A stretch of 64,000 nt of DNA, taken from NCBI RefSeq assembly GCF_020880415.1, contig NZ_JAJIUJ010000119.1, forward strand, positions 310,001 through 374,000. Reading direction: 5' to 3'. The position numbers were made by a program, and so were the translations under genes. Below, one piece after another: positions 53,884 through 62,086 of this stretch. The notes beneath the pieces are model-generated. The model did no database searches and was not told where the DNA came from. It saw only the letters and a program-made list of their open reading frames with translations. How positions within the stretch are numbered: position 1 is the stretch's first letter; each line of letters opens with the position of its first letter. The stretch comes from Xanthomonas euvesicatoria pv. euvesicatoria (GTDB lineage: Bacteria > Pseudomonadota > Gammaproteobacteria > Xanthomonadales > Xanthomonadaceae).

Positions 53884-53961
53884 ATGCGACACCTGCAGAT
53901 CACGCTCGGCTTGGCCGCGCGCGCGCCGCGCGCACGGGCTTGCGCCGGTGGCACGCGATGA
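53884..53961 (+). CDS. Possible 25-codon leader ORF overlapping the XVIPCD gene
   Basis: Twenty-five codons, MRHLQITLGLAARAPRARAC and onward, with a strong GGGAGG 5 bases before the ATG and a stop that overlaps the next ATG (ATGA, 53958-53961). The downstream gene has no good ribosome-binding site of its own, so this ORF may serve translational coupling. It might also be the remains of a larger gene; X-T4SS effectors usually sit beside immunity lipoproteins, which this is not. Confidence 0.4.
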   Translation: MRHLQITLGLAARAPRARACAGGTR

Positions 53962-54350
53962 CCGACGCACCGGTCATCCACCAGGGCCCGGTGGGCCCCG
54001 ACCATCCCGAGCACCCGGACCACTACCTGTTCGCACAGATCCGCGAAGCGGTCAGCGTGCTGGACGCCGAGTTAGGCAAGCCCGTGGACCAGGCAAGCGA
54101 GCGCATGGCCGCGCGCCTGCTGCCGCTGGCCAAGCAGCATGGCTTCGACCAGGTGGACTACGTGGTGCTCAGCCGCCATCTGGGCGAAGTCGGCGAGAAC
54201 GTGTTCCTGGTGCGTGGCGAGCTGTCCGACCCCGCGCATCTGCGTGCACACATCACCACGCAGGAAGCCATGGAAACATCGGTGGACGCATCGCTTGCGC
54301 AGCTGGAGGAGATCAACCGGCGGCTGATGCTGCGTTTGCCGCCGCGCTGA
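53958..54350 (+). CDS. XVIPCD protein, putative X-T4SS substrate without a toxin domain
   Basis: 130 residues. From GPDHPEHPDHYLFAQIR to the end the protein matches the XVIPCD, the C-terminal recognition domain by which Xanthomonas type IV secretion effectors bind VirD4. It shows HPDHYLF, SERMAARLLPLAKQHGF, VDYVVLSRHLGE and GENVFLVRGEL. Only 15 residues precede the domain, so no lysozyme, lipase or nuclease domain is fused. Its function might be that of a decoy, an adaptor, or a small effector. Translation is probably coupled to the preceding 25-codon ORF. Confidence 0.8.
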   Translation: MTDAPVIHQGPVGPDHPEHPDHYLFAQIREAVSVLDAELGKPVDQASERMAARLLPLAKQHGFDQVDYVVLSRHLGEVGENVFLVRGELSDPAHLRAHITTQEAMETSVDASLAQLEEINRRLMLRLPPR

Positions 54351-54538
54351 GTGCCGATGCCGGACGTGCGTGGCGGTGCCGCGCATCCGGCATCGGTGCA
54401 TGCATGGCCCTGCCGGGCGACACGTGATGTTGGCTGCACGTCATCTTGCAGTACGAGCGCAACGCCGCCACGGTCAGAGCGTCAAACATCGGCTGGACGG
54501 CACGCCGGTTTTTGCACCCGTTCGCACTGCAAAAGTTA

Positions 54539-54559
54539 CCGACGCAAGCACTGCGTCGG
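54539..54559 (+). promoter_or_regulatory. Hairpin upstream of purU
   Basis: CCGACGCA-N5-TGCGTCGG, a perfect 8-base dyad, 31 bases before the purU ATG. There is no T-run. It could end transcription from the XVIPCD gene or act in the purU leader. Confidence 0.45.
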
Positions 54560-54589
54560 TGATGTCGCGCATTGGCTATCATTGCGCCG

Positions 54590-55441
54590 ATGCGCTCCGA
54601 CTACATCCTCACCCTGTCCTGTCCCGACCGCACCGGTATCGTCTATCGCGTGACCGGGCTGCTGTTCGACCTGGCCTGCAACATCCTCGACGCACAGCAA
54701 TTCGGCGACGACGAAAGCGGGCGATTCTTTCTGCGCGTGCATTTCCACAAACCGGCAAAGACCGACATTGCCGCGCTGGAGCAGCGCTTTGCCGTGCTGG
54801 CTGATCAATTCCAGATGACATGGCAACTGCATGACGCACGCCGCCGCGCGCGTCTGCTGGTGCTGGTGAGCAAGCAGGGCCATTGCCTCAACGACCTGTT
54901 GTTCCGCATGCACAGCCGGCAATTGCCGGTGGACATCGCTGCGGTGGTCTCCAACCACACCGACTTCGCGCCGTTGGCAGCCTCCTACGGCATCGCCTTC
55001 CACCATCTGCCCGTGAGCGCCGACACGCGCGCCGCGCAGGAAGCGCAGCTGCTCGCCCTGGTCGATGATCTGCAGATCGATCTGGTGGTGCTGGCGCGCT
55101 ACATGCAGATCCTGTCGCCGCAGCTGTGCCGGGCACTGGCCGGGCGCGCGATCAATATCCATCACAGTTTCCTGCCCAGTTTCAAGGGCGCGCAGCCGTA
55201 TCACCAGGCGCACGCGCGCGGGGTCAAGATCATCGGCGCCACCGCGCACTACGTCACCGAAGATCTGGACGAAGGCCCGATCATCGAGCAGGACGTCGCC
55301 CGCGTGGACCACGCCATGACCCCGCGCGACCTGATCCGCCTGGGCAGCGACACCGAATCGCTGGTGCTGGCGCGCGCAGTACGCCGCCACGTCGAACACC
55401 GCATCGTGCTCAATGGACATCGCACGGTGGTGTTTCGTTGA
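54590..55441 (+). CDS. purU: Formyltetrahydrofolate deformylase
   Basis: 283 residues. N-terminal ACT domain (about 3-80, LTLSCPDRTGIVYRVTGLL), then the formyltransferase-fold domain with LARYMQILSP, INIHHSFLPSFKGAQPYHQAHARGVKIIGATAHYV (partly quoted: NIHHSFLPSFKGAQPYH) and the catalytic Asp in EDLDEGPIIEQDV. PurU releases formate from 10-formyl-THF, balancing one-carbon units and supplying formate for PurT. ATG at 54590 chosen over TTG 54572. Confidence 0.95.
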   Translation: MRSDYILTLSCPDRTGIVYRVTGLLFDLACNILDAQQFGDDESGRFFLRVHFHKPAKTDIAALEQRFAVLADQFQMTWQLHDARRRARLLVLVSKQGHCLNDLLFRMHSRQLPVDIAAVVSNHTDFAPLAASYGIAFHHLPVSADTRAAQEAQLLALVDDLQIDLVVLARYMQILSPQLCRALAGRAINIHHSFLPSFKGAQPYHQAHARGVKIIGATAHYVTEDLDEGPIIEQDVARVDHAMTPRDLIRLGSDTESLVLARAVRRHVEHRIVLNGHRTVVFR

Positions 55442-55451
55442 GGCGGGGAGT

Positions 55452-55557
55452 CGGGATTCGGGATTGGGGATTCGCGAAAGCGGCTTGACCGATTGCGTTT
55501 CAGCCATGGCGCTATCGCTCTTGCCAATCCCGAATCCCGAATCCCCAATCCCGAATC
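55452..55557. repeat. Inverted GGGATTCGGGATTGGGGATT-type repeat between convergent genes
   Basis: The left arm (55452-55474) and the right arm (55523-55557) are near-complementary copies of the short Xanthomonas intergenic repeat based on GATTCGGGATTGGGGATTCG. The right arm runs into the smeR stop codon. Together they can form a large hairpin that could terminate both purU and smeR. Confidence 0.75.
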
Positions 55558-56239
55558 ACGGCTCGAAGCGATACCCCGCGCCATAGACGGAGCGGACCCA
55601 GTCCTCGCCGCCGGCGTCGGCGAGCTTGCGGCGTAGATTCTTGACGTGGCTGTCGACAGTGCGGTCGGTGACGATGCGGTGGTCGGCGTAGAGCCGGCCC
55701 ATCAGTTGCTCGCGCGAGTACACCCGCCCCGGGGCGGCGGCGAGGGTGCGCAGCAGGCGGAACTCGACCTGGGTCAGGTCCAGGGCGCGGCCGTCCACGC
55801 TGGCGCGACAGGCATCCTCGTCGATATGCAGGCCCGGTGCCGGTGCGCCGTGGGGGTCGTGGCGATGACGGCGCAACACTGCCTGGACACGCGCCACCAC
55901 TTCGCGCGGGCTGAACGGCTTGCAGATGTAGTCGTCCGCGCCGATCTCCAGGCCCAGCAGGCGGTCGATTTCCTCCACGCGTGCGGTGACCATGATGACC
56001 GGCACCGCGCTTTCCTTGCGCAGGTCGCGGCAGATGTCCAGGCCGCCACGGTTGGGCAGCATCAGGTCCAGCAACACCAGGTCCGGCTGCTGCGCGCGGA
56101 ATGCGCCCAACGCTTGCGCGCCATCGGCGATCCAGTCGTGCGAATAGCCGGCCGCGTGCAGGTACTCGCCCAACACCGCGGCCAGGCGCGGTTCGTCCTC
56201 GACGATCAGCACATGCCCGATCGGGGACGCGCTGCTCAT
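55556..56239 (-). CDS. smeR: OmpR-family response regulator (SmeR/BaeR-like)
   Basis: 227 residues. Receiver domain with acidic pocket EDE at 15-17, phospho-Asp58 (LVLLDLMLP), Thr in MVTARV and Lys in CKPFSP. C-terminal OmpR winged helix ends VRSVYGAGYRFEP. The start overlaps the sensor-kinase stop by ATGA. Together with the kinase it lies divergent from an RND efflux operon, as do SmeRS and SmeABC in Stenotrophomonas. Confidence 0.88.
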   Translation of the reverse strand: MSSASPIGHVLIVEDEPRLAAVLGEYLHAAGYSHDWIADGAQALGAFRAQQPDLVLLDLMLPNRGGLDICRDLRKESAVPVIMVTARVEEIDRLLGLEIGADDYICKPFSPREVVARVQAVLRRHRHDPHGAPAPGLHIDEDACRASVDGRALDLTQVEFRLLRTLAAAPGRVYSREQLMGRLYADHRIVTDRTVDSHVKNLRRKLADAGGEDWVRSVYGAGYRFEP

Positions 56240-57615
56240 GCGGCCAGCGCCGGCAAGCGCAGCACCATGCGCAGCCCGCCCAGTGCGGAAGCCTCGGCGT
56301 GGATCGAGCCGCCGTGTGCCTCGGCGATGTTGCGGCAGATCGCCAGGCCCAGGCCGCCGCCGCCGCTGGCACGATTGCGTGAGGCCTCGGTGCGGTAGAA
56401 GCGTTCGAACAACCGCGCGCGCTTGTCTGCATCCACGCCTGGCGCGCTGTCTTCGACCACCAGCTCCAGCACCGCGCCGCGGCGCACGCAGCGCACCTGC
56501 ACCGTGCCACCGGCGTCGGTGTAGCGCAGCGTGTTTTCCAGCAGGTTGCCCAGCAGTTGCTGCAGACGGCGCTCGTCGCCGTCCAGCTGCAGCGGGCCGG
56601 CATCGATCTGCGCCTGCACCTGCAGCTGCGCGGCGGCAAAGCGCGCGTGCAAGCCGTCCAGCACGGTTGCCAGGATGACCGCCAGATCGACGGGAGCGCG
56701 CCGATACGCCAGCGCACCGACATCGGTCAGCGACACGTCGTACAGGTCCTCGATCAGCTTGCCCAACTGGCCGACCTGCTGGTGCAGCGACCCCAGCGAG
56801 ATGGGTGTCATCGGCCGGATGCCGTCCTGCAGTGCTTCCAGTTCGGCGCGCAGGACCGCCAGCGGCGTGCGCAGCTCGTGCGAGATGTCGGCCATGAAGT
56901 CGCGCCGCGCGCGTTCGTTGTGCTCCAACGCTTGCGCCAGCAGGTTGAAATCGCGCGCCAGCTGGCCCAGTTCGTCGCGCGCCGCGGCGTCGATGCGGGT
57001 GGCGTAGTCGCCCGCAGCGAGCAGGTGGGTGGCCTGGGTCAGGCCACGCAGGCGCCGCAGCAAGGTGCGCGACAACAGCCAGCCGAGCAGCGCGGCGACC
57101 AGCAGGCAGGCGCCGCCGATCGCCCACCACGCGCGTTGCTGGGCGGCGTAGAAGCGCGCGTCCGCCGCTGCCAGCGCCTTCTGGAACGGCAGCATCGCCA
57201 TCCAGCCGACGGTGCGGCCGCCAACCACCACCGGGCGCAGGATGTCGTGGCGGCCGACATCCGGATTGCCAATCACCGGCGTGTAGTCCTGGTCGAGCAG
57301 CGCGAAGCGAAACACCGCGCCGGTCTGGTCGGAAATCGGCGGTGCCTCGCGCGGCGGGCCGGGGCCACGCTCCGGGCGCATCAGGACGAACCAGGCATCG
57401 GGATTGTCGCGCACGAACTCCCAGCTGCCGTGCCGCGCGTATTCGGCCCTGACCCGCGGCAAGGTCTCTTGCATGCGCTCCACGCCCTGTTCGTTGAGGT
57501 AGTCCAGGAACTGGCGTTTGACGAAGGCCTGCACCGCGATGCCGTTGATCAGCAGCACTGCCACGCACGCGGCGAGGATGGCGAGAAACAGCTTGGCGGT
57601 GATACCCAGTTTCAT
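56236..57615 (-). CDS. smeS: Sensor histidine kinase (SmeS/BaeS-like)
   Basis: 459 residues. Two membrane helices (about 8-30 and 165-185) enclose a periplasmic sensor region of about 135 residues. HAMP at about 187-238, H-box DFMADISHELRTPLAVLR, N-box NLLENTLRY, G-boxes DSAPGVD and GGGGLGLAIC. By arrangement and type it should sense envelope or drug stress and phosphorylate the downstream regulator. It is divergent from the efflux operon with 160 bases between starts. Confidence 0.88.
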   Translation of the reverse strand: MKLGITAKLFLAILAACVAVLLINGIAVQAFVKRQFLDYLNEQGVERMQETLPRVRAEYARHGSWEFVRDNPDAWFVLMRPERGPGPPREAPPISDQTGAVFRFALLDQDYTPVIGNPDVGRHDILRPVVVGGRTVGWMAMLPFQKALAAADARFYAAQQRAWWAIGGACLLVAALLGWLLSRTLLRRLRGLTQATHLLAAGDYATRIDAAARDELGQLARDFNLLAQALEHNERARRDFMADISHELRTPLAVLRAELEALQDGIRPMTPISLGSLHQQVGQLGKLIEDLYDVSLTDVGALAYRRAPVDLAVILATVLDGLHARFAAAQLQVQAQIDAGPLQLDGDERRLQQLLGNLLENTLRYTDAGGTVQVRCVRRGAVLELVVEDSAPGVDADKRARLFERFYRTEASRNRASGGGGLGLAICRNIAEAHGGSIHAEASALGGLRMVLRLPALAA

Positions 57616-57775
57616 CGAAGAGGTGATGCGAAGCGCGGTAACCGCAGCTGCTGCGTATTAGCCGGGTCGGGCCAGGGGAAATCAAGCGAATCGACGCCGC
57701 GGCCGGCAATCTCCAAATTTGCTGCACATTCGCGCCGTAGCGTGGCCACATTCGGATAAACCGTGAGTTCGTCGC

Positions 57776-58999
57776 ATGTTGCCCGTCGCTACCCATCGTT
57801 TTCGCACTGCGTCCGTGCGCTTGCTGCTGCTCGCCGCCGCGACCACGCTCATGGCCGCGTGTTCTTCCAGGCAGCCGCCGCAGATGCCGCAGACGCAGGT
57901 CGGCGTGCAGACCTTGAAGGTGCAGCGGCTGGCCGTGGACCAGACCTTGTCCGGTCGCACCGTGGCCTACGTCACCTCGGACGTGCGCCCGCAGGTCGGC
58001 GGCATTTTGCGCAAGCGGCTGTTCACCGAAGGCCAGGACGTCCAGGCCGGGCAGGTGCTGTATGAAATCGATCCGGCCAGTTACCAGGCCGCGTACGACA
58101 CGGCCAAGGGCGATCTGGCGCAAGCCGAGGCGGCGGTGTTGTCGGCCAGGCCCAAGGCGCAGCGCTACCAGACCCTGGTCGGGCTGGATGCGGTCAGCAA
58201 GCAGGACGGCGACGATGCGTTGGCCACGCTGCGCTCGAACCAGGCGGCGGTGGTCGCGGCCAAGGCGTCGTTGCAGACCGCGCGCATCAATCTCGACTAC
58301 ACCCGCATCACCGCGCCGGTGTCCGGCCGCATCGGCACCTCCAGCTACACGCCGGGCGCGCTGGTCAGTGCCGGCCAGAGCGAGGTGCTGGCCACCATCA
58401 ACCAACTGGACCCGATCTATGTGGACGTCACCCAGTCCAGCGTCCAGCTGCTGCAGTTGCGCCGCCAGCTCGACGCCGGCCAGCTCAAGGCAGTGGATGG
58501 CAAGGCCGAGGTGACGCTGCAACTGGAGGACGGCAGCACCTACGCACAGAGCGGCACGTTGGAGGTGGTGGATGCCGCGGTCGATACCGCCACCGGCACG
58601 GTGAAGCTGCGCGCGGTGGTGCCCAATCCCGAGCGCGTGTTGCTGCCGGGCATGTATGTCACCGCGAAGCTCTCGATGGCCGTGGACGAGCAGGCCATCC
58701 TGGTGCCGCAGCAGGCGATCAGCCGCAACAGCAAGGGCCAGGCGGTGGCGATGGTGGTCGGCAGCGACAACAAGGTCGCGCAGCGGGTGCTGACCACCGG
58801 CGATGCGATCGGCGACAAGTGGGTGGTGCGCCAGGGATTGAAGGCTGGCGACAAGGTCATCGTGCAGGGCCTGCAGAAGGCGTCGGTCGGCGCCGAGGTC
58901 AGGGCAGTGGAAGTGAGCCAGACCGCTGCGGCCGACTCGGCCGCCAACGCGTCGCCATCCACGCAGGGCACCGCCGCGGCGGCGCCCAAGGCCGACTGA
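57776..58999 (+). CDS. smeA: RND efflux periplasmic adaptor lipoprotein (SmeA/MexA-like)
   Basis: 407 residues. Lipobox LMAAC gives lipidated Cys29. The barrel-sandwich lipoyl half-motifs RPQVGGILRKRLFTEGQDVQAGQVLYEIDP and YTRITAPVSGRIG (parts quoted) flank the alpha hairpin (about 105-175). It links the inner-membrane pump to the outer-membrane channel. Followed after 9 bases by the pump gene; the operon is smeA-smeB-smeC like. Confidence 0.92.
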   Translation: MLPVATHRFRTASVRLLLLAAATTLMAACSSRQPPQMPQTQVGVQTLKVQRLAVDQTLSGRTVAYVTSDVRPQVGGILRKRLFTEGQDVQAGQVLYEIDPASYQAAYDTAKGDLAQAEAAVLSARPKAQRYQTLVGLDAVSKQDGDDALATLRSNQAAVVAAKASLQTARINLDYTRITAPVSGRIGTSSYTPGALVSAGQSEVLATINQLDPIYVDVTQSSVQLLQLRRQLDAGQLKAVDGKAEVTLQLEDGSTYAQSGTLEVVDAAVDTATGTVKLRAVVPNPERVLLPGMYVTAKLSMAVDEQAILVPQQAISRNSKGQAVAMVVGSDNKVAQRVLTTGDAIGDKWVVRQGLKAGDKVIVQGLQKASVGAEVRAVEVSQTAAADSAANASPSTQGTAAAAPKAD

Positions 59000-59008
59000 G
59001 GAACCGCC

Positions 59009-62000
59009 ATGGCCCGCTTCTTCATCGACCGTCCCATCTTCGCCTGGGTCATCGCCATCGTGATCACCCTGGCCGGCGCGCTCTCGATCCTGTCATTGCC
59101 GCTGGAGCAGTATCCCAACATCGCCCCGCCGACGATCAACGTCAGCGCCACCTACACCGGTGCCTCGGCGCAGACCGTGCAGAACTCGGTCACGCAGATC
59201 CTCGAGCAGCAGATGACCGGGTTGGACCATCTGCTGTACATGTCTTCCAGCAGCAGCTCCGCCGGTACCGCCTCGATCACCCTGACCTTCGACTCCGGCA
59301 CCGACCCGGACACCGCCCAGGTGCAGGTGCAGAACAAGGTGTCGCAAGGCGAGTCGATGCTGCCGGAGGCGGTGCAGAGCAATGGCGTGACCGTCACCAA
59401 GTCCACCGGCAGCAGCATGTTCATGGTGCTGGCCTTCACCTCCGAAGACGGCAGCATGGACAGCACCGACATCGGCGACTACATGGTGTCCACGCTGCAG
59501 GACCCGATCAGCCGGCTCAACGGTGTCGGCGGGGTCAACGTGTTCGGCTCCGAATACTCGATGCGGGTGTGGCTGGATCCGGACAAGCTGCGCACCTATG
59601 CGCTGATGCCCGCGGACGTGAGCAACGCGATTTCGGCGCAGAACGCCGACGTCTCCTCCGGCGCGCTGGGCGCGTTGCCGGCGGTGCAGGGTCAGCAGCT
59701 CAACGCCACGGTCACCTCGCGCAGCAAGCTCAAGACCCCGGCGCAATTCGAGGCGATCGTGCTGAAGTCGCAGCCCGGCGGCGCCACCGTGTATCTGCGC
59801 GACGTGGCGCGGGTGGAGCTGGGTTCCAAGTCGTATGCATCCAGTTCCAAGTACAACGGCAAGTCAGCCTCGGGCATGGGACTGGAGCTGGCGACCGGCG
59901 CCAATGCGCTGGATGCGGCCAAGGCGGTGGAAGACAAGCTCGAACAGCTCAAGCCGTACTTCCCCACCGGGCTGAAGTACGAGATCGCCTACGACACCAC
60001 GCCGTTCGTGCGCATTTCCATCGAGGAAGTGGTCAAGACCCTGCTCGAGGCGATCGCGCTGGTGGTGCTGGTGATCTACCTGTTCCTGCAGAACTGGCGC
60101 GCCACGCTGGTGCCGGTGATCGCGGTGCCGGTGGTGCTGTTGGGCACCTTCGGCGTGCTCGCCTTGCTCGGCTATTCGATCAATACGCTGACCATGTTCG
60201 CGATGGTGCTGGCGATCGGCCTGCTGGTCGATGACGCCATCGTGGTGGTGGAGAATGTCGAGCGCCTGATGAGCGAGCAAGGCATGTCGCCGCGGCAGGC
60301 CACCCACACCTCGATGGGGCAGATCTCCGGCGCGCTGGTGGGCATCGCCCTGGTGCTGACCGCGGTGTTCCTGCCGATGGCGTTCTTCGGCGGCGCCACT
60401 GGCGAGATCTACCGCCAGTTCTCGGTGACCATCGCCGCGGCAATGCTGCTGTCGCTGCTGGTGGCGCTGACCCTGAGCCCGGCGTTGTGCGCCAGCCTGC
60501 TCAAGCCGATCGCGCGCGGCGGACACGTCTCGCGCCAGGGCATGCTCGGGCGCTTCTTCGGCCGGTTCAACGCCCGCTTCGACCGCAGCGCCGAGGGTTA
60601 CGGCCGCGGCGTGGGCACGTTGATCGGCCATCGCAAACTCGGCGGGCTGGTCTACCTGGCGCTGCTGGTGGTGATGGCGCTGTTGTTCTGGCGCCTGCCC
60701 AGTTCGTTCCTGCCCGACGAAGACCAGGGCATGCTGATGGTGATGTTCACCACACCGGCCGGCGCCACGCAGCAGCGCACGCAGCAGTCGATCGATCAGG
60801 CCACCGACTTCATCCTCAAGCAACCGGAAGTGGCGGGGATGATGACCATCTCCGGCTTCAGCTTTGCCGGCAGCAGCCAGAACTCGGGCATGGGTTTCAT
60901 CAAGCTCAAGGATTGGGCGCAGCGCGATGCGCCTGCGCAGGAGATCGCCAACCGCATCACCGGCGCGATGATGGGCGCGCTGCCCGATGCGCAGGTGTTC
61001 GCACTGTCGCCGCCGGCGATCAACGGCCTGGGTACCAGTTCCGGTTTCACCCTGCAGTTGCAGGACGTGGCCGGCAAGGGCCACGACGCGCTGGTCACCG
61101 CCAGGCAGCAACTGCTGCAACTGGCCAACGCCGACAAGGCTGGCGCGCTCGGCCTGGATGCGGCGGACATCAACACCACGCTGGCCACGGTGATGGGCGG
61201 CAGCTACGTCAACGATTTCCTCAACAACAACCGGGTCAAGCGCGTGTACGTGCAGGGCGAGCCGAGCGCGCGCATGCTGCCTGCCGACATCGGCCGCTGG
61301 TACGTGCGCAACAGCAGTTCGGAGATGGTGCCGTTCTCGGCGTTTTCCAGCAGCGCGTGGGCGTATGCGCCGCAGGTGCTGAGCCGCTTCAACGGCGTGG
61401 AGTCGATGGAGATCACCGGCAGCGCTGCCAGTGGCATCAGTTCCGGCGAAGCGATGAACGGCATCGCCGGGCTGGTGGGCAAGATCGGCAAGGACGTGGG
61501 TTACGCCTGGTCGGGCATGTCCTACCAGGAGCAGGCTGCCGGCGCGCAGACCTGGATGCTGTACGCGGTGTCGCTGGTATTCGTGTTCCTGTGCCTGGCC
61601 GCCCTCTACGAAAGCTGGTCGATCCCGATCTCGGTGATGCTGGCGGTGCCGGTGGGCATCGTCGGCGCACTGCTGGCAACGTGGCTGCGCGGGCTCTCCA
61701 ACGACATCTATTTCCAGGTCGGCCTGCTGGCGACGATGGGCCTGGCGGCCAAGAACGGCATCCTGATCGTGGAGTTCGCCAAGGAACTGGAAGAAAAGGG
61801 CCAGCCGCTGATCGAAGCGACCTTGCATGCCGCGCGCATGCGCTTGCGCCCGATCGTGATGACCTCGCTGGCGTTCCTGCTCGGCGTGCTGCCGATGGTG
61901 GTCAGCAGCGGCGCCGGCTCCGGTGGACGCCATTCGCTGGGCACCGGCGTGCTCGGTGGCACGCTGGTCTCTACGCTGCTGGGCATCTTCTTCGTGCCGT

Positions 62001-62086
62001 TGTTCTACGTGATGGTGCGCAGCGTGTTTCCGGACAAGGCGTCTGATCACGCGACAGCCGCTGAGACGTCCGAGGTGGCTCCATGA
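59009..62086 (+). CDS. smeB: RND multidrug efflux pump (SmeB/AcrB-like, HAE-1 family)
   Basis: 1025 residues, the normal HAE-1 length. MARFFIDRPIFAWVIAIVI is the usual first helix. Proton-relay Asp pair in VDDAIVVVENVERLM (TM4) and the conserved Lys in TM10 AAKNGILIVEFAKE can be seen. Two large periplasmic loops follow TM1 and TM7. It exports antibiotics, detergents or plant antimicrobial compounds using the proton gradient. Stop and smeC start overlap (ATGA). Confidence 0.95.
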   Translation: MARFFIDRPIFAWVIAIVITLAGALSILSLPLEQYPNIAPPTINVSATYTGASAQTVQNSVTQILEQQMTGLDHLLYMSSSSSSAGTASITLTFDSGTDPDTAQVQVQNKVSQGESMLPEAVQSNGVTVTKSTGSSMFMVLAFTSEDGSMDSTDIGDYMVSTLQDPISRLNGVGGVNVFGSEYSMRVWLDPDKLRTYALMPADVSNAISAQNADVSSGALGALPAVQGQQLNATVTSRSKLKTPAQFEAIVLKSQPGGATVYLRDVARVELGSKSYASSSKYNGKSASGMGLELATGANALDAAKAVEDKLEQLKPYFPTGLKYEIAYDTTPFVRISIEEVVKTLLEAIALVVLVIYLFLQNWRATLVPVIAVPVVLLGTFGVLALLGYSINTLTMFAMVLAIGLLVDDAIVVVENVERLMSEQGMSPRQATHTSMGQISGALVGIALVLTAVFLPMAFFGGATGEIYRQFSVTIAAAMLLSLLVALTLSPALCASLLKPIARGGHVSRQGMLGRFFGRFNARFDRSAEGYGRGVGTLIGHRKLGGLVYLALLVVMALLFWRLPSSFLPDEDQGMLMVMFTTPAGATQQRTQQSIDQATDFILKQPEVAGMMTISGFSFAGSSQNSGMGFIKLKDWAQRDAPAQEIANRITGAMMGALPDAQVFALSPPAINGLGTSSGFTLQLQDVAGKGHDALVTARQQLLQLANADKAGALGLDAADINTTLATVMGGSYVNDFLNNNRVKRVYVQGEPSARMLPADIGRWYVRNSSSEMVPFSAFSSSAWAYAPQVLSRFNGVESMEITGSAASGISSGEAMNGIAGLVGKIGKDVGYAWSGMSYQEQAAGAQTWMLYAVSLVFVFLCLAALYESWSIPISVMLAVPVGIVGALLATWLRGLSNDIYFQVGLLATMGLAAKNGILIVEFAKELEEKGQPLIEATLHAARMRLRPIVMTSLAFLLGVLPMVVSSGAGSGGRHSLGTGVLGGTLVSTLLGIFFVPLFYVMVRSVFPDKASDHATAAETSEVAP

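Noticed and set aside
59864..62050. 728-codon minus-strand open frame rich in His, Arg and Gln
   Set aside because: Antisense to the RND pump gene, with shadow-type composition and no start signal.
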